A DNA stretch of 64,000 nucleotides, taken from contig NC_089822.1 in assembly GCF_035046505.1 (NCBI RefSeq), positions 267,479,024 to 267,543,023 of the forward strand, written 5' to 3'. The DNA is from Tiliqua scincoides. Its lineage: Eukaryota > Chordata > Lepidosauria > Squamata > Scincidae. Shown in pieces: positions 34,526 through 46,401 of the stretch; the stretch's first letter is position 1, and each line of letters begins with the position of its first letter. Under the pieces are notes generated by a model. It did not search any database, was not told the DNA's origin, and worked only from the letters and a program-made list of their open reading frames with translations. Made by a program: the position numbers and the translations under genes.

Positions 34526-35710
34526 GTCTGCCCGTCTGAAGTAAAGGGTTTTGTGAGAGATTTGCCCAGTATTCTTCCCCCGACATACTTGTCGAAACGG
34601 ATTGAAGGAAGATCACTGTTCCCCAATGGCTCCGTAATATTGACATCTCTAACCAGGTCATGTGTACCACACAATATTAAATCCAGAGTCACCTGTCCTC
34701 TGGGGTGCTTCATGACTAACTACTCTAAGGCACAGTCATTTAGCATGTCAAGGAAACCAGTCTCCTTTTCGTGACCAGAACACAAATTGACTCAGTCTAT
34801 ATGAGGATAATTGAAGTCCCTCATGTTTACAACCCTGTCCCTCCTTGTCACCTCCCTGATCTGTTTCCTCATTTCAAGGTCCCCTTCCGATTTCTGGTCT
34901 GGAGGACGATAGCATGCCCCCAGTATTACATCGCTCCACAGGCCTGGTAATTTAACCCACAGAGATTCTACGGTGGAGTCGGACCCGCCTTCAATCTCCA
35001 CTTTGCTGAATTCTATCCCTTCCTTAACATAAACGGCCACCCCACCTCCAACACACCCCTGCCTGTCCCTCCTGTAGAGTTTATAGCCCGGGATTGCGGT
35101 ATCCCACTGATTCTCCGCATTCCACCAGGTTTCCGTTATGCCCACTATGTCAATGTTTTCCCTTGTCACCAGACATTCCAGTTCTCCCCTCTTTGCTCGG
35201 AGACTTCGGGCATTCGCTTAAAAGCATTTGTACACGGAACACCCCAGGATGGGCTGCTTATTTGCTCCTTTGTCCCCGCATCCTCTCACTGTGCCAAGCC
35301 GTCTATCACATCCCATCACGCTACCATTCCCAATTTCTTCTCCTACTCTGCCTTTGTCTTGTTGTTCTCTAACCTCCCCATCCTCGTCCCATAGGGATGA
35401 GGAGTCCCGAACCGGATGCCTCTCGGCTCCTGTTGGCCTTCCCCCAGGGATCAGTTTAAAAGCTGCTCTGCCACCTTTTTAATGTTATGCACTAGCAGCC
35501 TGGTTCCATTCTGGTTCAAGTGAAGCCCATCCCTCTTGTACAGGCCCCGCTTGTCCCAAAACGTTCCCCAGTGCCTAACGAATCTAAACCCCTCTTCCCT
35601 ACGCCACCATCTCATCCACGCATTGAGACCCCTGATCTCCGCCTGCCTAGCTGGCCCTGTGCGTGGAACAGGAAGCACTTCAGAGAACGCTACCTTTGAG
35701 GTCCTGGCTT

Positions 35711-36355
35711 TCAGCTTCCTTCCAAAAACCTAAATTTTGCCTCCAAGACCTCCCGGCTACACTTGCCCACAACGTTGGTGCTGACATGCACCACAACCAC
35801 TACCTCCTCCCCAGCACTGTCTACCATCCTGTCTATACAAGAAGTGATGTCCGCAAACTTCGCACCAGGCAGGCAAATCACCATGTGGTTCTCACATCCA
35901 TTGCAACCCCCCCTTTCTATGTTTCTAATAATCGAATCCCCCACTAAAAGAAGCCCCCGACCCTCCTCCCACCGAGGAGTATCCTGAGTGCGTTCAGATA
36001 CGGGCCCATCCCCTGGGGAAGTGGTTCCCCCAAGGGGATTGTTTCCCTCCTCTCCAGGATGACGTCCTCCAGCCCCGAGACTTCCCACCTGGGCAGCTGA
36101 GGAGCTACACACCTGAGGTTGGGACAAAGCCTGATCGTCCCCGGAAGTCTCCCCACGGTCCTTCTCTGCCTGCCTCTGTTTCTCCAGGTTGGCCACCAAG
36201 GCTTCAAGGGAGCAGACACGTTCCTTGAGTCCCTGGAGCACCTTGCACCAAGAACACACCCATGACTTATGCCCCAGAGGCATATAGTCATACATGTGGC
36301 ACTCAATGCAGAACACTGGATAGCCCCCATCCTGCTGTTGGCTGTCTGACTGCAT
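35711..36355 (-). CDS. CR1 ORF1 (partial), esterase-type
   Basis: This 214-residue frame from ATG 36355 is the sister of 9110-9865, with the same Cys-rich head (CIECHMYDY), coiled-coil-like segment and LLLVGDSIIRN block. The HVGTND block is changed to HVSTNV, which removes the conserved Gly and Asp of the SGNH fold, and the frame shifts after FRFLEGS. The matching C-terminus continues in another frame (LPVPRTGPARQAEIRGLNAW at about 35678-35451). Inactive relic. Confidence 0.75.
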   Translation of the reverse strand: MQSDSQQQDGGYPVFCIECHMYDYMPLGHKSWVCSWCKVLQGLKERVCSLEALVANLEKQRQAEKDRGETSGDDQALSQPQVCSSSAAQVGSLGAGGRHPGEEGNNPLGGTTSPGDGPVSERTQDTPRWEEGRGLLLVGDSIIRNIERGGCNGCENHMVICLPGAKFADITSCIDRMVDSAGEEVVVVVHVSTNVVGKCSREVLEAKFRFLEGS

Positions 36356-37471
36356 AGCTTTTTTTGTTGTTTTTATTTAGGGGTACTTTCTAAAACCCTA
36401 CACTGGTTAGCAGCCCTCTTCTCAAGCAAAGAGAAGGGCAGTGTCTGGGGCCCTGGCCTCCTCGCCCTGCTGCTGAACTCACCTAGATGCTAAACTTGTG
36501 CTGCTTTACCTGGCACTTAGTTCCCAGAGGCACTGGGTGTCCCAGAGGCCACGCGCGTTCCTTCAGAGAGGCTCATGAGATGGCAGGCCCTAGCTTTATA
36601 CCCCTAGCTAGCTCCTCCTCCCTCCCTCCTTGCTGATTGAAAGGGGGGCTGGTCTTCCCAGGAGAGATTACAAAAGCTCAGGAAGACAAAAGGCTGCTGA
36701 TGGGCTTAATCCACTCTGCAGGCCCCTGAAAGGGGTGCCTGGACAAGCCTAATGGGGCTCTTATCACCTTCTACTGGTCAATGACTATGCTAGATTGCCT
36801 GGGTGGTTGGGAACTGGCCCTTCCTTGGTTCTTACCCTCCTACTTCAGTTCTCTTAGTCTGGACTGTTTTTTAACCTCAAGCTAGCTTTTATTTGAGTTT
36901 GTTTATTTATTGCTCTCACCTAGATCCTGTGTCCCGATTTATTGAACTGTTTAGGTTATGTTCTAACTTAGGCAAAGTTTAACTTGGGTAAAGTATAGGG
37001 TTAATTTAAAACAAAGTAGAAAAACTTGTTTTCCACTTTATCTTCCTCTGTTTTATTTTCCCAAGTGCCTGACCCTTGGGCTCTTACTCACGAGTAGGAT
37101 CTGCTCCTGCTCAGAGTAGACCTATGTACCCACCTACGTATTTATTTTTATTGCCCTCACCTAGCTCCTGTGCCCCACCTTGCTGGACCTTAGATTCCCT
37201 CCCTTAGGTTAGATTAGGTGCTAACTTAGGTGAAGCTGAATTTCAGTGTTCATTTAAGGTTGATTTAAATTTAAAGTTAGAAGACAAAGAGTTAGAAAGA
37301 GTACACTTACCTTCTCCTTCTTGTCCTCCTCCACTCCTTCTCCAAAACTCAGCGGTCCACTTGCCTTCTCCTCACCCAGATGCTAAACTTGCGCTGCCTT
37401 ACTTGGCACTTAGTTCCCAGAGGCACTTGCTTTCCCAGAGGCCACGCGCACTCCTGCAGAGAGGCTTTATA

Positions 37472-37552
37472 GATGGGACCGCCTGGGACTACCGGGTGCT
37501 GCAGGCTTATACCATAGTCTTTCGAGACTGAAGGTTTGCCAACCAACCAACC
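37472..37552 (+). mobile_element. 5S-rRNA-derived SINE, 3' part, with LINE-X tail
   Basis: GATGGGACCGCCTGGGACTA followed by CCGGGTGCTGCAGGCTT closely matches the 3' end of vertebrate 5S rRNA (GGGAGACCGCCTGGGAATACCGGGTGCTGTAGGCTT). It is joined directly to ACCATAGTCTTTCGAGACTG and AAGGTTTGCC, the 3' end of LINE-X, and ends in CCAA repeats. This architecture is that of 5S-derived (SINE3-type) elements that borrow a LINE tail. The 5' part is missing where it meets the CR1. Confidence 0.75.
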
Positions 37553-38099
37553 ATGATGAAGTGAGTTTTGCCAGCTGTTAGCCATTGTTCTATATTGCCT
37601 CCTTGCAAGACAGTTTAATCATGATAGGGTGCAATCCAAACCTGCGCTGGAGCAGGTAAGCCAGGAGGCTTGCACTGCGTCCAAGGCAGGCTTGCGACCA
37701 GCAGCAGCTCAGCCAGAGACAAGGGGAAACTCTTTCCCTTACCCCTGGGTCAGGGCTGCTGGCCCCAATGGGTCTCCTCAGAGGTAGCACAAGTCTGAGG
37801 AGAGTGGAGTGGCTTGAAGCCGCTCTGTTCTCCACGGGGACGGGGGTTGGGATCTGGCAAAACTGTTGGATCCCAGCCCTGCCTCCGGCTCCCTGTGCTT
37901 CTACATGCCCGTCCCCAGGGCTGCCCATCACCCACCCTCCCCACACCCTCCCCGTGCCCAGGAATGCCTCTCTCCCTTCTCCTCCCCGCCCCTCATGCCT
38001 ACCTTTGCAAGGAAGCCACAGTGGAGATGCTGGCGTGAGGAAGCTGGCGCACATGAGAGGTTGCCTGGTTTTGAATTTGAGATGGCTGAACACCAGTGG

Positions 38100-38504
38100 C
38101 ATCCTCTACTGCCAGCACCTCCACTTGTGCCTGGGCACCTTCTTCCCTTGGAGGTAATTTTTCTTGCATTTCTTGAGCCAGCGTTATTCTTTGCAGTTCT
38201 TCAGCTCAACTCCTGTGAATACTCTATTCCTTTCTCTAAATCTTTGCTGATCTGCTAGTCTTTGTTTTGATATTTCTGAATCTGGATGTTTCTCCTTCCA
38301 AATTTGGTACAATCTTTTCCAATAACCTACAGTCTCCAGTTCTGATTGCTCAAGTGAAGATGCAGAGTCCTGTAGCCCACTTATCACCAGGTGCCCAGGA
38401 ACTTCAGCACCTGGCGCAGTCCTTATTGATCTGGGTGACAAACGGGCCAGTATAGACTTTGTATTTATTTTAAGCATCGTACTAGGCATGGGTTTGGGAC
38501 ACAT
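38100..38504 (-). other. Retroelement-like coding remnant (right-arm copy)
   Basis: The - strand frame here holds GYWKRLYQIWKEKHPDSE, SKQRLADQQRFRERN and VFTGVEL, better kept than at 7870-8160. The residues are basic and hydrophilic. Not assigned to a family. Confidence 0.3.
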
Positions 38505-39381
38505 TTAGTCTGACTTCACAAGGACACCTCAGCTATGCAACAGGCCAAGTGTGTTGATGCAAAATTTAAATGTTCAAACTAATCCATTTCCACATTCCTT
38601 ACCAGAAAGGGCAAGTCAGGGGTGGGGGGTTGGGTAGATTCGCAGTCTGTGCTCAGGAACCAAACTTGCTACTCTGCTTGAGGCGTGAGGAGTAATTATA
38701 ATATGAATTATAATTCTATAATTATAATACCTTCATCCCAATTAATTCCAGGGGGAAAAATGGACGTACTACTGAGGCTGGATTTCTCCCCTCACATTAC
38801 ATCACTCTCTAAAAAGTGATGGAATCGGGAGTGACAGCCAACATGCCCAGTGAGTCTACAAAAAGTTTGGGAAGCACAGCTCTAAGCATTGACAAGGTTT
38901 ATCCACTGTGGGGTTCTTTGATGTGGTCAGGCTTTTGCTTGCACAGACGATTTTCCACTTTAAGCATCTCTATGGCTTTCTTTCCGCACAGTCTTAGATG
39001 AAAAGTTTTATTATGATTATTAGTACCCAGAAAATTTATATACCACTTTTCAGCAAGCGTATTTGACAAAGCAGTCTGCATAGCAAAATAAATGGTTCGT
39101 TATCCTAAAAGGGCTTACAATGTTAAAAAAGATACAGAAGAGACACCAGCAACAACCACTGGAAAAGGCACCATGTTGGGGTGAAGAGCGACAGTTGTTC
39201 TCCCCCTGCTAAATATCAGAGGACATCGCTTTAATAGCTGCCTGTCTGTGCAGTTCACAGCATTTTACTTTGCTGAAAAGTCTGTCATGTGTTCACATGA
39301 AATACTCACTGAAGACACAAGGATTGACATGGTCTCTCTTTGGTGTGCATTCATGAGCCATTGGAGCTCATGAAACCATTT

Positions 39382-42300
39382 CTATTGATTCTCCCCTGTG
39401 TGGGTTCTTAGATGCAAAGTCAGGCCTGAACTCTGAGTGAAGCTCTTTCCACACTCCAAGCATTTATATGGTTTCTCCCCTGTGTGGATTCTTTGATGCA
39501 AAGTCAGGGCTGAGCTCATACTGAAGCTCTTTCCACACTCCAAGCATTTATATGGTTTCTCCCCTGTGTGAGTTCTTTGATGCCAAATCAGGGTTGAGTT
39601 CACACTGAAACTCTTTCCACACTCCAAGCATTTATATGGTTTCTCCCCTGTGTGGGTTCTTAGATGCAAAGTCAGGTGTGAGCGCACACGGAAGCTCTTC
39701 CCACACTCCTTGCATTTATATGGCTTCTCCCCTGTGTGGGTTCTTTGATGCAAAGTCAGGTGTGAGCGCACACGGAAGCTCTTTCCACACTCCAAGCATT
39801 CATAAGGTTTGTCCCCTGTGTGGGTTCTTTGATGCAAACTCAGGTGTATGTTCCGACTGAAGCTCTTTCCACACTCCAGGCATTTATGTGGTTTGTCCCC
39901 TGTGTGAGTTCTTTGATGCAAAGTCAGGCTTGAGCTCACACTGAAGCTCTTCCCACACTCCAAGCATTTATATGGTTTCTCCCCTGTATGGGTTCTTTGA
40001 TGCAAAGTCAGGCTTGAGCTCACACTGAAGCTCTTCCCACACTCCAAGCATTTATATCGTTTCTCCCCTGTGTGGGTTCTTTGATGCAAAGTCAGGCTTG
40101 AGCTATCACTGAAGCTCTTCCCACACTCCAAGCATTTATATGGTTTCTCTCCTGTGTGGGTTCGTTGATGTACAGTCAGGCGTGAGCTCCTACTGAAGCT
40201 CTTTCCACACTCCAAGCATTTATATGGTTTCTCCCCTGTATGGGTTCTTTGATGCAAAGTCAGGCTTGAGCTATCACGGAAGCTCTTCCCACACTCCAAG
40301 CACTGACATGGCTTCTCCCCTGTGTGGATTCTCTGATGCAGATTCAGACCATAATTCCTTCTGAAACACTTTCCACATTCCAAACATTTATATGGTTTCT
40401 CTCCAATATGGACTTTTTGATGCGCAGTCATGTGTGAGCTTTGACTAAAGCATTTTCCGCACTCCAAGCATTTATATGGTTTCTCACCAGTGTGAGTTCT
40501 TAGATGTGAAGTCAGGTTTGCACTCCCACTGAAGCTCTTTCCACACTCCAGGCATTTATATGGTTTCTCCCCTGTGTGGGTTCTTTCATGCAGAGCAAGG
40601 CTTGAGCTCAAACTGAAGCTCTTTCCACACTCCAGGCATTTATATGGTTTCTCTCCGGTATGGATTTTTTGATGCATAGTCAGGCTTGAGCTTTGACTAA
40701 AGCATTTTCCGCACTCCAAGCATTTATATGGTTTCTCACCAGTGTGAGTTCTTTCATGCCTGGTCAGGTTTGAGCTCTCACTGAAGCTCTTTCCACACTC
40801 CAGGCATTTATATGGTTTCTCCCCTGTGTGGGTTCTTAGATGCGAAGTCAGGTGTGAGCTCACACGGAAGCTCTTTCCACACTTCAGGCATTCATATGCT
40901 TTTTCCCCTGTGTGGGTTCGATAGTGGTAACTGAGGTTTACTTTCCCACTGAAACACTTTCCGCACTCCAAGCATTCAAATGGCTTCTCCCCAGTGTGGG
41001 TTATTTGATGTTCTGTAAGTTTTGATTTACAGCTAAAGGTCTTTCCACACTGAGGGCATTTTTCCTTCCTCTTTCCAGTTCCTTTTCTGGGATTAACTGG
41101 GATGAAATTGCCACGCTGAGAAGTGTCAGATTTATTCCTCCTTTTCTCTGCCTGGTTTCCCTCCTGCTTTTTTGATCTCTCTTGATGTGAAGGTTTCTCT
41201 TGTGTGTGGCTCTTCTTATGGGAAGCAAGATGTGCGCCTGAACTGAAGCTCTTTCTCCTCTCAGGACACTGAAATGATTCCTCTCCTCGGTGGGTTTTGC
41301 TGTGTTTATTAATGCTGGCTTTACTACTGGTTGTTTCTTCATGCAAAGGACCCATCTCACTTCTCCTTACTTTGGAATGTTCCTCTTTGATCGGGATTTT
41401 ATGGAGACAAACAACGAGTTTTCTCCTCCAGGCAGATGCTGGGCTTCCCTCTGGCCTCCCAGATCCTTCTTGGCCTCTAAGAATCACTTCCTCCACATCA
41501 AGCGTGGTTGTTTCTGGGTAAACTCCACATGGCTCCCTCTGATCCCCACTTTCTTCTCTGTTTCCCTTTCCAGTTCCTTTTCTGGAATTAACTGGGATGA
41601 AATCACCACCCTGAGAACCGTCAGATTTATTCCTCCTTTTCTCTGCCTGGTTTCCCTCCTGCTTTTTTGATCTCTCTTGATGAGAAGGTTTCTCCTGTGT
41701 GTGGCTCTTCTTATGGGGAGCAAGATGTGCGCCTGAACTGAAGCTCTTTCTCCTCTCAGGACACTGAAATGATTCCTCTCCTCGGTGGGTTTTGCTGTGT
41801 TTATTAATGCTGGATTTACTACTGGTTGTTTCTTCAGGCAAAGGACCCATCTCACTTCTCCTTACTTTGGAATGTTCCTCTTTGATCGGAATTTTATGGA
41901 GACAAACAACGAGTTTTCTCCTCCAGGCAGATGCTGGGCTTCCCTCTGGCCTCCCAGATCCTTCTTGGCCTCTAAGAATCACTTCCTCCACATCAAGCGT
42001 GGTTGTTTCTGGGTAAACTCCACATGGCTCCCTCTGATCCCCACTTTCTTCTCTGTTTCCCTTTCCAGTTCCTTTTCTGGAATTAACTGGGATGAAATCA
42101 CCACCCTGAGAAGCGTCAGATTTATTCCTCCTTTTCTCTGCCTGGTTTCCCTCCTGCTTTTTTGATCTCTCTTGATGAGAAGGTTTCTCCTGTGTGTGGC
42201 TCTTCTTATGGGGAGCAAGATGTGTGCCTGAACTGAAGCTCTTTCTCCTCTCAGGACACTGAAATGATTCCTCTCCTCGGTGGGTTTTGCTGTGTTTATT

Positions 42301-42554
42301 AATGCTGGATTTACTACTGGTTGTTTCTTCAGGCAAAGGACCCATCTCACTTCTCCTTACTTTGGAATGTTCCTCTTTGATCGGAATTTTATGGAGACAA
42401 ACAACAAGTTTTCTCCTCCAAGCAGGTGCTGGGCTTTCCACTTGCCTCCATGATCTGTCCTGGCCTCTTAGAGTCGCTTCCTCTACATCAAGCACGGTTT
42501 CTGGGGACACTCCACATGGCTCCCTCTGATCTCCGCTGACTTCTCTCTTGTTTC
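39382..42554 (-). CDS. Zinc-finger exon of gene A-right, 20 C2H2 fingers
   Basis: On the - strand the acceptor CTGTTTTAG precedes 42554 and the exon joins the KRAB exon in phase 1. It starts [15 protein letters not shown], then has a 165-residue linker unit repeated three times (acidic DVEEV part, a [21 protein letters not shown] part, a decayed finger CPERRKSF, and a Lys-rich part). Twenty C2H2 fingers follow (CPQCGKTF as first, [17 protein letters not shown] as last), almost all with perfect [15 protein letters not shown] linkers, ending TGENQ and a stop at 39382. The modelled protein from ATG 51529 is about 1165 residues. By family it should be a nuclear KRAB-type repressor binding a long DNA site (up to about 60 bases if all fingers engage). 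The uninterrupted frame of over 1000 codons supports an intact gene. Confidence 0.92.
41026..42554 (-). repeat. Three tandem 495-bp units inside the linker of gene A-right
   Basis: Units start at about 42510, 42015 and 41520, spaced exactly 495 bp, each coding 165 residues in frame. Units 1 and 2 end [19 protein letters not shown], fusing the unit end to a copy of the exon start; unit 3 ends [14 protein letters not shown] and enters the fingers. The copies are nearly identical, so the amplification is recent. The left-arm sister has one unit. Confidence 0.9.
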
Positions 42555-42640
42555 CTAAAACAGAGACACAATCCTGATTAACACTGCAGCAGGGAAATGG
42601 AGCCTCTGAAGCGCACTCCTAGGCATGTATACTCTGAAGC

Positions 42641-42846
42641 AGCTGTTCTCAAACTGCGGATTCACAGCCCACCCATTTGTCATGACCCAATTTTGGGTGG
42701 TTCACAAAACTGCCAGGTAGATTAGACTATGTGCATCAAGGGTCAAACAACTGCTGCCCAATCACCATTGTAGCCACATGGCTTGAGTGGCTGGCAAAGT
42801 GAAACTTCTGATGTGGGTCTCAATGCCAAAAAGTTTGATAACCATG
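42641..42846. mobile_element. hAT non-autonomous element (TTCTCAAAC ends)
   Basis: It begins CAGCTGTTCTCAAACTGCGG and ends AAGTTTGATAACCATG, imperfect inverted ends of the kind seen in Charlie-like hAT elements. The flanks CTCTGAAG and GTCAGAAG match at 6 of 8 positions. In the left arm only the end next to the zinc-finger exon survives (about 4238-4300). Confidence 0.7.
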
Positions 42847-43187
42847 GTCAGAAGTAAACCCAATGGAATCAGTGGTACTTACTCCCAGGAAAGGCTGTAA
42901 AGGACTGAGATGCTGCTCAGTGATCAACTCTCAATTAGCTGTTTTGGAGAAGTAGCCCAATCATGGCTGCAACTTGGCCTGTTTCAATCTGACCTGATCG
43001 CCAGGCGACTTGGGAGAAGGAAGATTCTCCCTGATTCTCCAAACTCTGTGAGTGCCTCCCTAGACAAGCTCAGGAAGAGCTGCTTTAAAGGCAGCTGCCA
43101 GAGGCCTGTCATCCCCTTGCCTGACCTGGGTGTGAAATCTCCTGGAAGAACAAAGCAATCCAAATAAAATAACTGGTCAGTCTAGAA

Positions 43188-44940
43188 CAGTGTTTCTCAA
43201 ACTGTGGGGCAAGACCCACTATTGGCGCATTATGTTCATAAGCCAATTTCAGGTGGGTCACATAACACCTGGCTTAGCCCACTACTGAAAATACGGAAGT
43301 GAAAATACTGGGTACAGAGCTGCTGGGCAGGGCCGGCTCCCAGTGGGAGAGAGGCAGGATGCTTTGCCCTGAGTGGGTGGGAAGAGGGGACGCTGGAAAG
43401 GGGAGGGCTCTGCAGTTGGAGAAAGAGCTGTGTTCTGCTTTGACTTCTGAGCTGGATTGTTCGCATTCTGAGCTATGCAAAATAACAGCTGGGCTTGCTC
43501 TGTAGTGGATCCTTTGGCTGACGGTGGCTTAGGTGTGCAGCCTAAATTGGTGCAAATTAAGAACATAAGAACATAAGAACAGCCCCACTGGATCAGGCCA
43601 TAGGCCCATCTAGTCCAGCTTCCTGTATCTCACAGCGGCCCACCAAATGCCCCAGGGAGCACACCAGATAACAAGAGACCTCGTCCTGGTGCTCTCCCCT
43701 ACATCTGGCATTCTGACTTAACCCATTCCTAAAATCAGGAGGTTGCGCATACACATCATGGCTTGTACCCCATAATGGATTTTTCCTCCAGAAACTCGTC
43801 CAATCCACTTTTAAAGGCGTCTAGGCTAGACGCCAGCACCACATCCTGTGGCAAGGAGTTCCACAGACTGACCACGCGCTGAGTAAAGAAATATTTTCTT
43901 TTGTCTGTCCTAACCCGCCCAACACTCAATTTTAGTGGATGTCCCCTGGTTCTGGTATTATGTGAGAGTGTAAAGAGCATCTCCCTATCCACTCTGTCCA
44001 TCCCCTGCATAATTTTGTATGTCTCAATCATGTCCCCCCTCAAGCGTCTCTTTTCTAAGCTGAAGAGGCCCAAACGCCGTAGCCTTTCCTCATAAGGAAG
44101 GTGCCCCAGCCCCGTAATCAGCTTAGTCGCTCTCTTTTGCACCTTCTCCATTTCCACTATGTCTTTTTTGAGATGCGGCGACCAGAACTGGACACAATAC
44201 TCCAGGTGTGGCCTTACCATCGATTTGTACAACGGCATTATAATATTAGCCGTTTTGTTCTCAATACCCTTCCTAATGATCCCAAGCATAGAATTGGCCT
44301 TCTTCACTGCCGCCGCACATTGGGTCGACACTTTCATCGACCTGTCCACCACCACCCCAAGATCTCTCTCCTGATCTGTCACAGACAGCTCAGAACCCAT
44401 CAGCCTATATCTAAAGTTTTGATTTTTTGCCCCAATGTGCATGACTTTACACTTACCGACATTGAAGCGCATCTGCCATTTTGCTGCCCATTCTGCCAGT
44501 CTGGAGAGATCCTTCTGGAGCTCCTCACAATCACTTCTGGTCTTTACCACTCGGAAAAGTTTGGTGTCGTCTGCAAACTTAGCCACTTCACTGCTCAACC
44601 CTGTCTCCAGGTCATTTATGAAGAGGTTGAAAAGCACCGGTCCCAGGACAGATCCTTGGGGCACACCGCTTTTCACCTCTCTCCATTGTGAAAATTGCCC
44701 ATTGACACCCACTCTCTGCTTCCTGGCCTCCAACCAGTTCTCAATCCATGAGAGGACCTGTCCTCTAATTCCCTGACTGTGGAGTTTTTTCCAGTAGCCT
44801 TTGGTGAGGGACCGTGTCAAATGCCTTCTGAATTCCAGCCATGACATCACTTCCAAGTCAATGACATCACTTCCAGTAGGTCCCGACAGACTGTCATTCT
44901 GAAAAATGGGTCCTGGTGCTTAAAGGTTTGAGAACCACTG
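43188..44940. mobile_element. hAT element containing a CR1 insertion
   Basis: It begins CAGTGTTTCTCAAACTGTGG and ends AAAGGTTTGAGAACCACTG, inverted ends of a Charlie-like hAT. The flanks GTCTAGAA (43180-43187) and GTCTAGGA (44941-44948) are an 8-bp target duplication with one change. The hAT parts are 43188-43558 and 44834-44940; the rest is the CR1. No transposase was seen. The element is absent from the left arm. Confidence 0.85.
43559..44833 (-). mobile_element. 5'-truncated CR1 with open RT frame
   Basis: On the - strand it runs from FDTVPHQ-coding sequence near 44830 to the repeated end TTCTTATGTTCTTATGTTCTTAA. About 350 codons of ORF2 C-terminus are open (VGVNGQFSQW, GVPQGSVLGPVLF, KFADDTKLF, HLEYCVQFWSPHL, LWNSLPQDV). 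It includes the FADD motif of the catalytic site. Few changes and an open frame make it one of the youngest CR1 copies here. Confidence 0.9.
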
Positions 44941-45013
44941 GTCTAGGATCAAGAGAAGGATGACTAAATTTGCTGGTCCCACCATTTGACCAGAAAAAAC
45001 TGGCAATCTGTCA

Positions 45014-45267
45014 GTCATGGCACCTGGCCTAGATGCCTTTAAAAAGGAATTGGACTGATTTTTTAGGAGAAAGGTCCATCATGGGTTACAAGCCACAATA
45101 CTAGTAGGCTATATCTGAATGGCAGGTGCCAGGGAGGGCACCAGTATACAGATCTCTTGCTGTCGTATGTGTTCCCTGAGGCTTCTGGTCGGCCACTGTG
45201 AGATACAGGAAACTGGACTGGATGGGCCTGTGGCCTGATCCAGTGGGGCTCTCCTTGTGTTCTCATG
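45014..45267 (+). mobile_element. Old CR1 tail, mirror of 4040-4237
   Basis: It runs from CACCTGGCCTAGATGCC to CTCCTTGTGTTCTCATGG with the GGCTTCTGGTCGGCCACTG variant. It sits at the mirrored position in the KRAB-to-finger intron, so the insertion predates the block duplication. Confidence 0.85.
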
Positions 45268-45368
45268 GTCACATGCCCAGTTTCTGAGGCACATCCTGAC
45301 AGTGAGAAACAGGAAGAAGAGCAGCTCAGTGCCTTTCCGGCTTACCAAGGGGGAAAGGGCATCCTTAC

Positions 45369-45495
45369 CTGAAGAGGCAATAATCCCACAGTCCTCCTCC
45401 ATGACTGCCCAGTGTGGAGGCTGCAGGTCTGGACCCAGCAGAGCCCCCTCCTCCTCCGCGAAGCGCACAGCCACCTCCTCCGAGGACACTGGACC
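45369..45495 (-). CDS. KRAB-A exon of gene A-right
   Basis: The exon is exactly 127 nt, phase 0 to phase 1, between CTCCTTCTAG and GTAAGG on the - strand. The peptide reads GPVSSEEVAVRFAEEEGALL, then GPDLQPPHW and AVMEEDCGIIASSG. It keeps the EVAV and AVMEE signature of KRAB-A but has EEG in place of EEW. KRAB-A normally recruits TRIM28; the Trp to Gly change may weaken this. It joins the 83-nt linker exon upstream and the 20-finger exon downstream in frame. Confidence 0.85.
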
Positions 45496-46401
45496 CTAGA
45501 AGGAGAAAACAGTCTCTCCTCACAAATAATGTCCCAGCTTCCAGCAGGAGAACCACCTGCTCTGGTGCCCTCAGTCCAGAAGAGACATTCGGGTGGAGCC
45601 ACTGGATATTTCCCTGAGCGTATTTGGGAAAGCAGAGCAGCTGGTGCTGTAACATGTTGGCCACATTAGTCCAGCTAGTTGCCTGCATCCCTCCATCCCT
45701 CTTTTCTTTCTTTCTTTACCAGGACAGAAGCCACCCCATACAAAGCATACAAAGCACTGAGGGGGAACATCAGTCCTCCCCCAGGCAGCTGGAATGGCAG
45801 CTCCAGAGCAGCCCCGTCTCTGCGGCCAGAGTTCGGACATGCACACGTTTGCCCCATCTTGGGACAGCAGGACCCATCTGGCTGCTGTGCTGTGACCCTT
45901 TCTGACCCTCCATCCCTGGCCCTTTGCCTCCCCGGGGCCTCCTCCCTCAGCTGCCACCAGCTCAGCCTAGTTTTCCTTCCACAGCCTCCTCTTGTTTGCG
46001 GAGTTGGTTCTTCTCGCAGGATCTGTCCTTCCAAGTGTCTGAGTTTTGCAGCTGTTGACTTGCTCTGTGCAGAGCTGCTCACCACTGCAGGTCTCTCTGG
46101 GAGCAGAGGGCAGCCTGCACTCTCTGAGCTGAGGGACCAGCTGAGCACAGCCCCATCAAGACCCCTCATGCCTTTAGCCACCTTCTCCTGCCCAGAGGCA
46201 AGCAGAAGCCTCCGCAAGGTCCCTCTGGCACCAGTCCAGAAGTCACAACTGGGAAGGAAGGTTACAAAGCCAACAGCCAGGAGAGGCAGCTCAACTGGGC
46301 CACGGGGCTCAAGGGGGAGTGGGCTTGCGAGGCCTGCAAGAAGGAAGAGGCACCCAAGCAGTTGCTTGCAAGTTCTCTCCTCTCCTGGATCTGCCCTTTA
46401 C

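Noticed and set aside
39400-41050. Regular 84-bp repeats resembling a satellite or CRISPR-like array
   Set aside because: The period equals one C2H2 finger plus linker and the whole array translates in one frame, so it is coding sequence.
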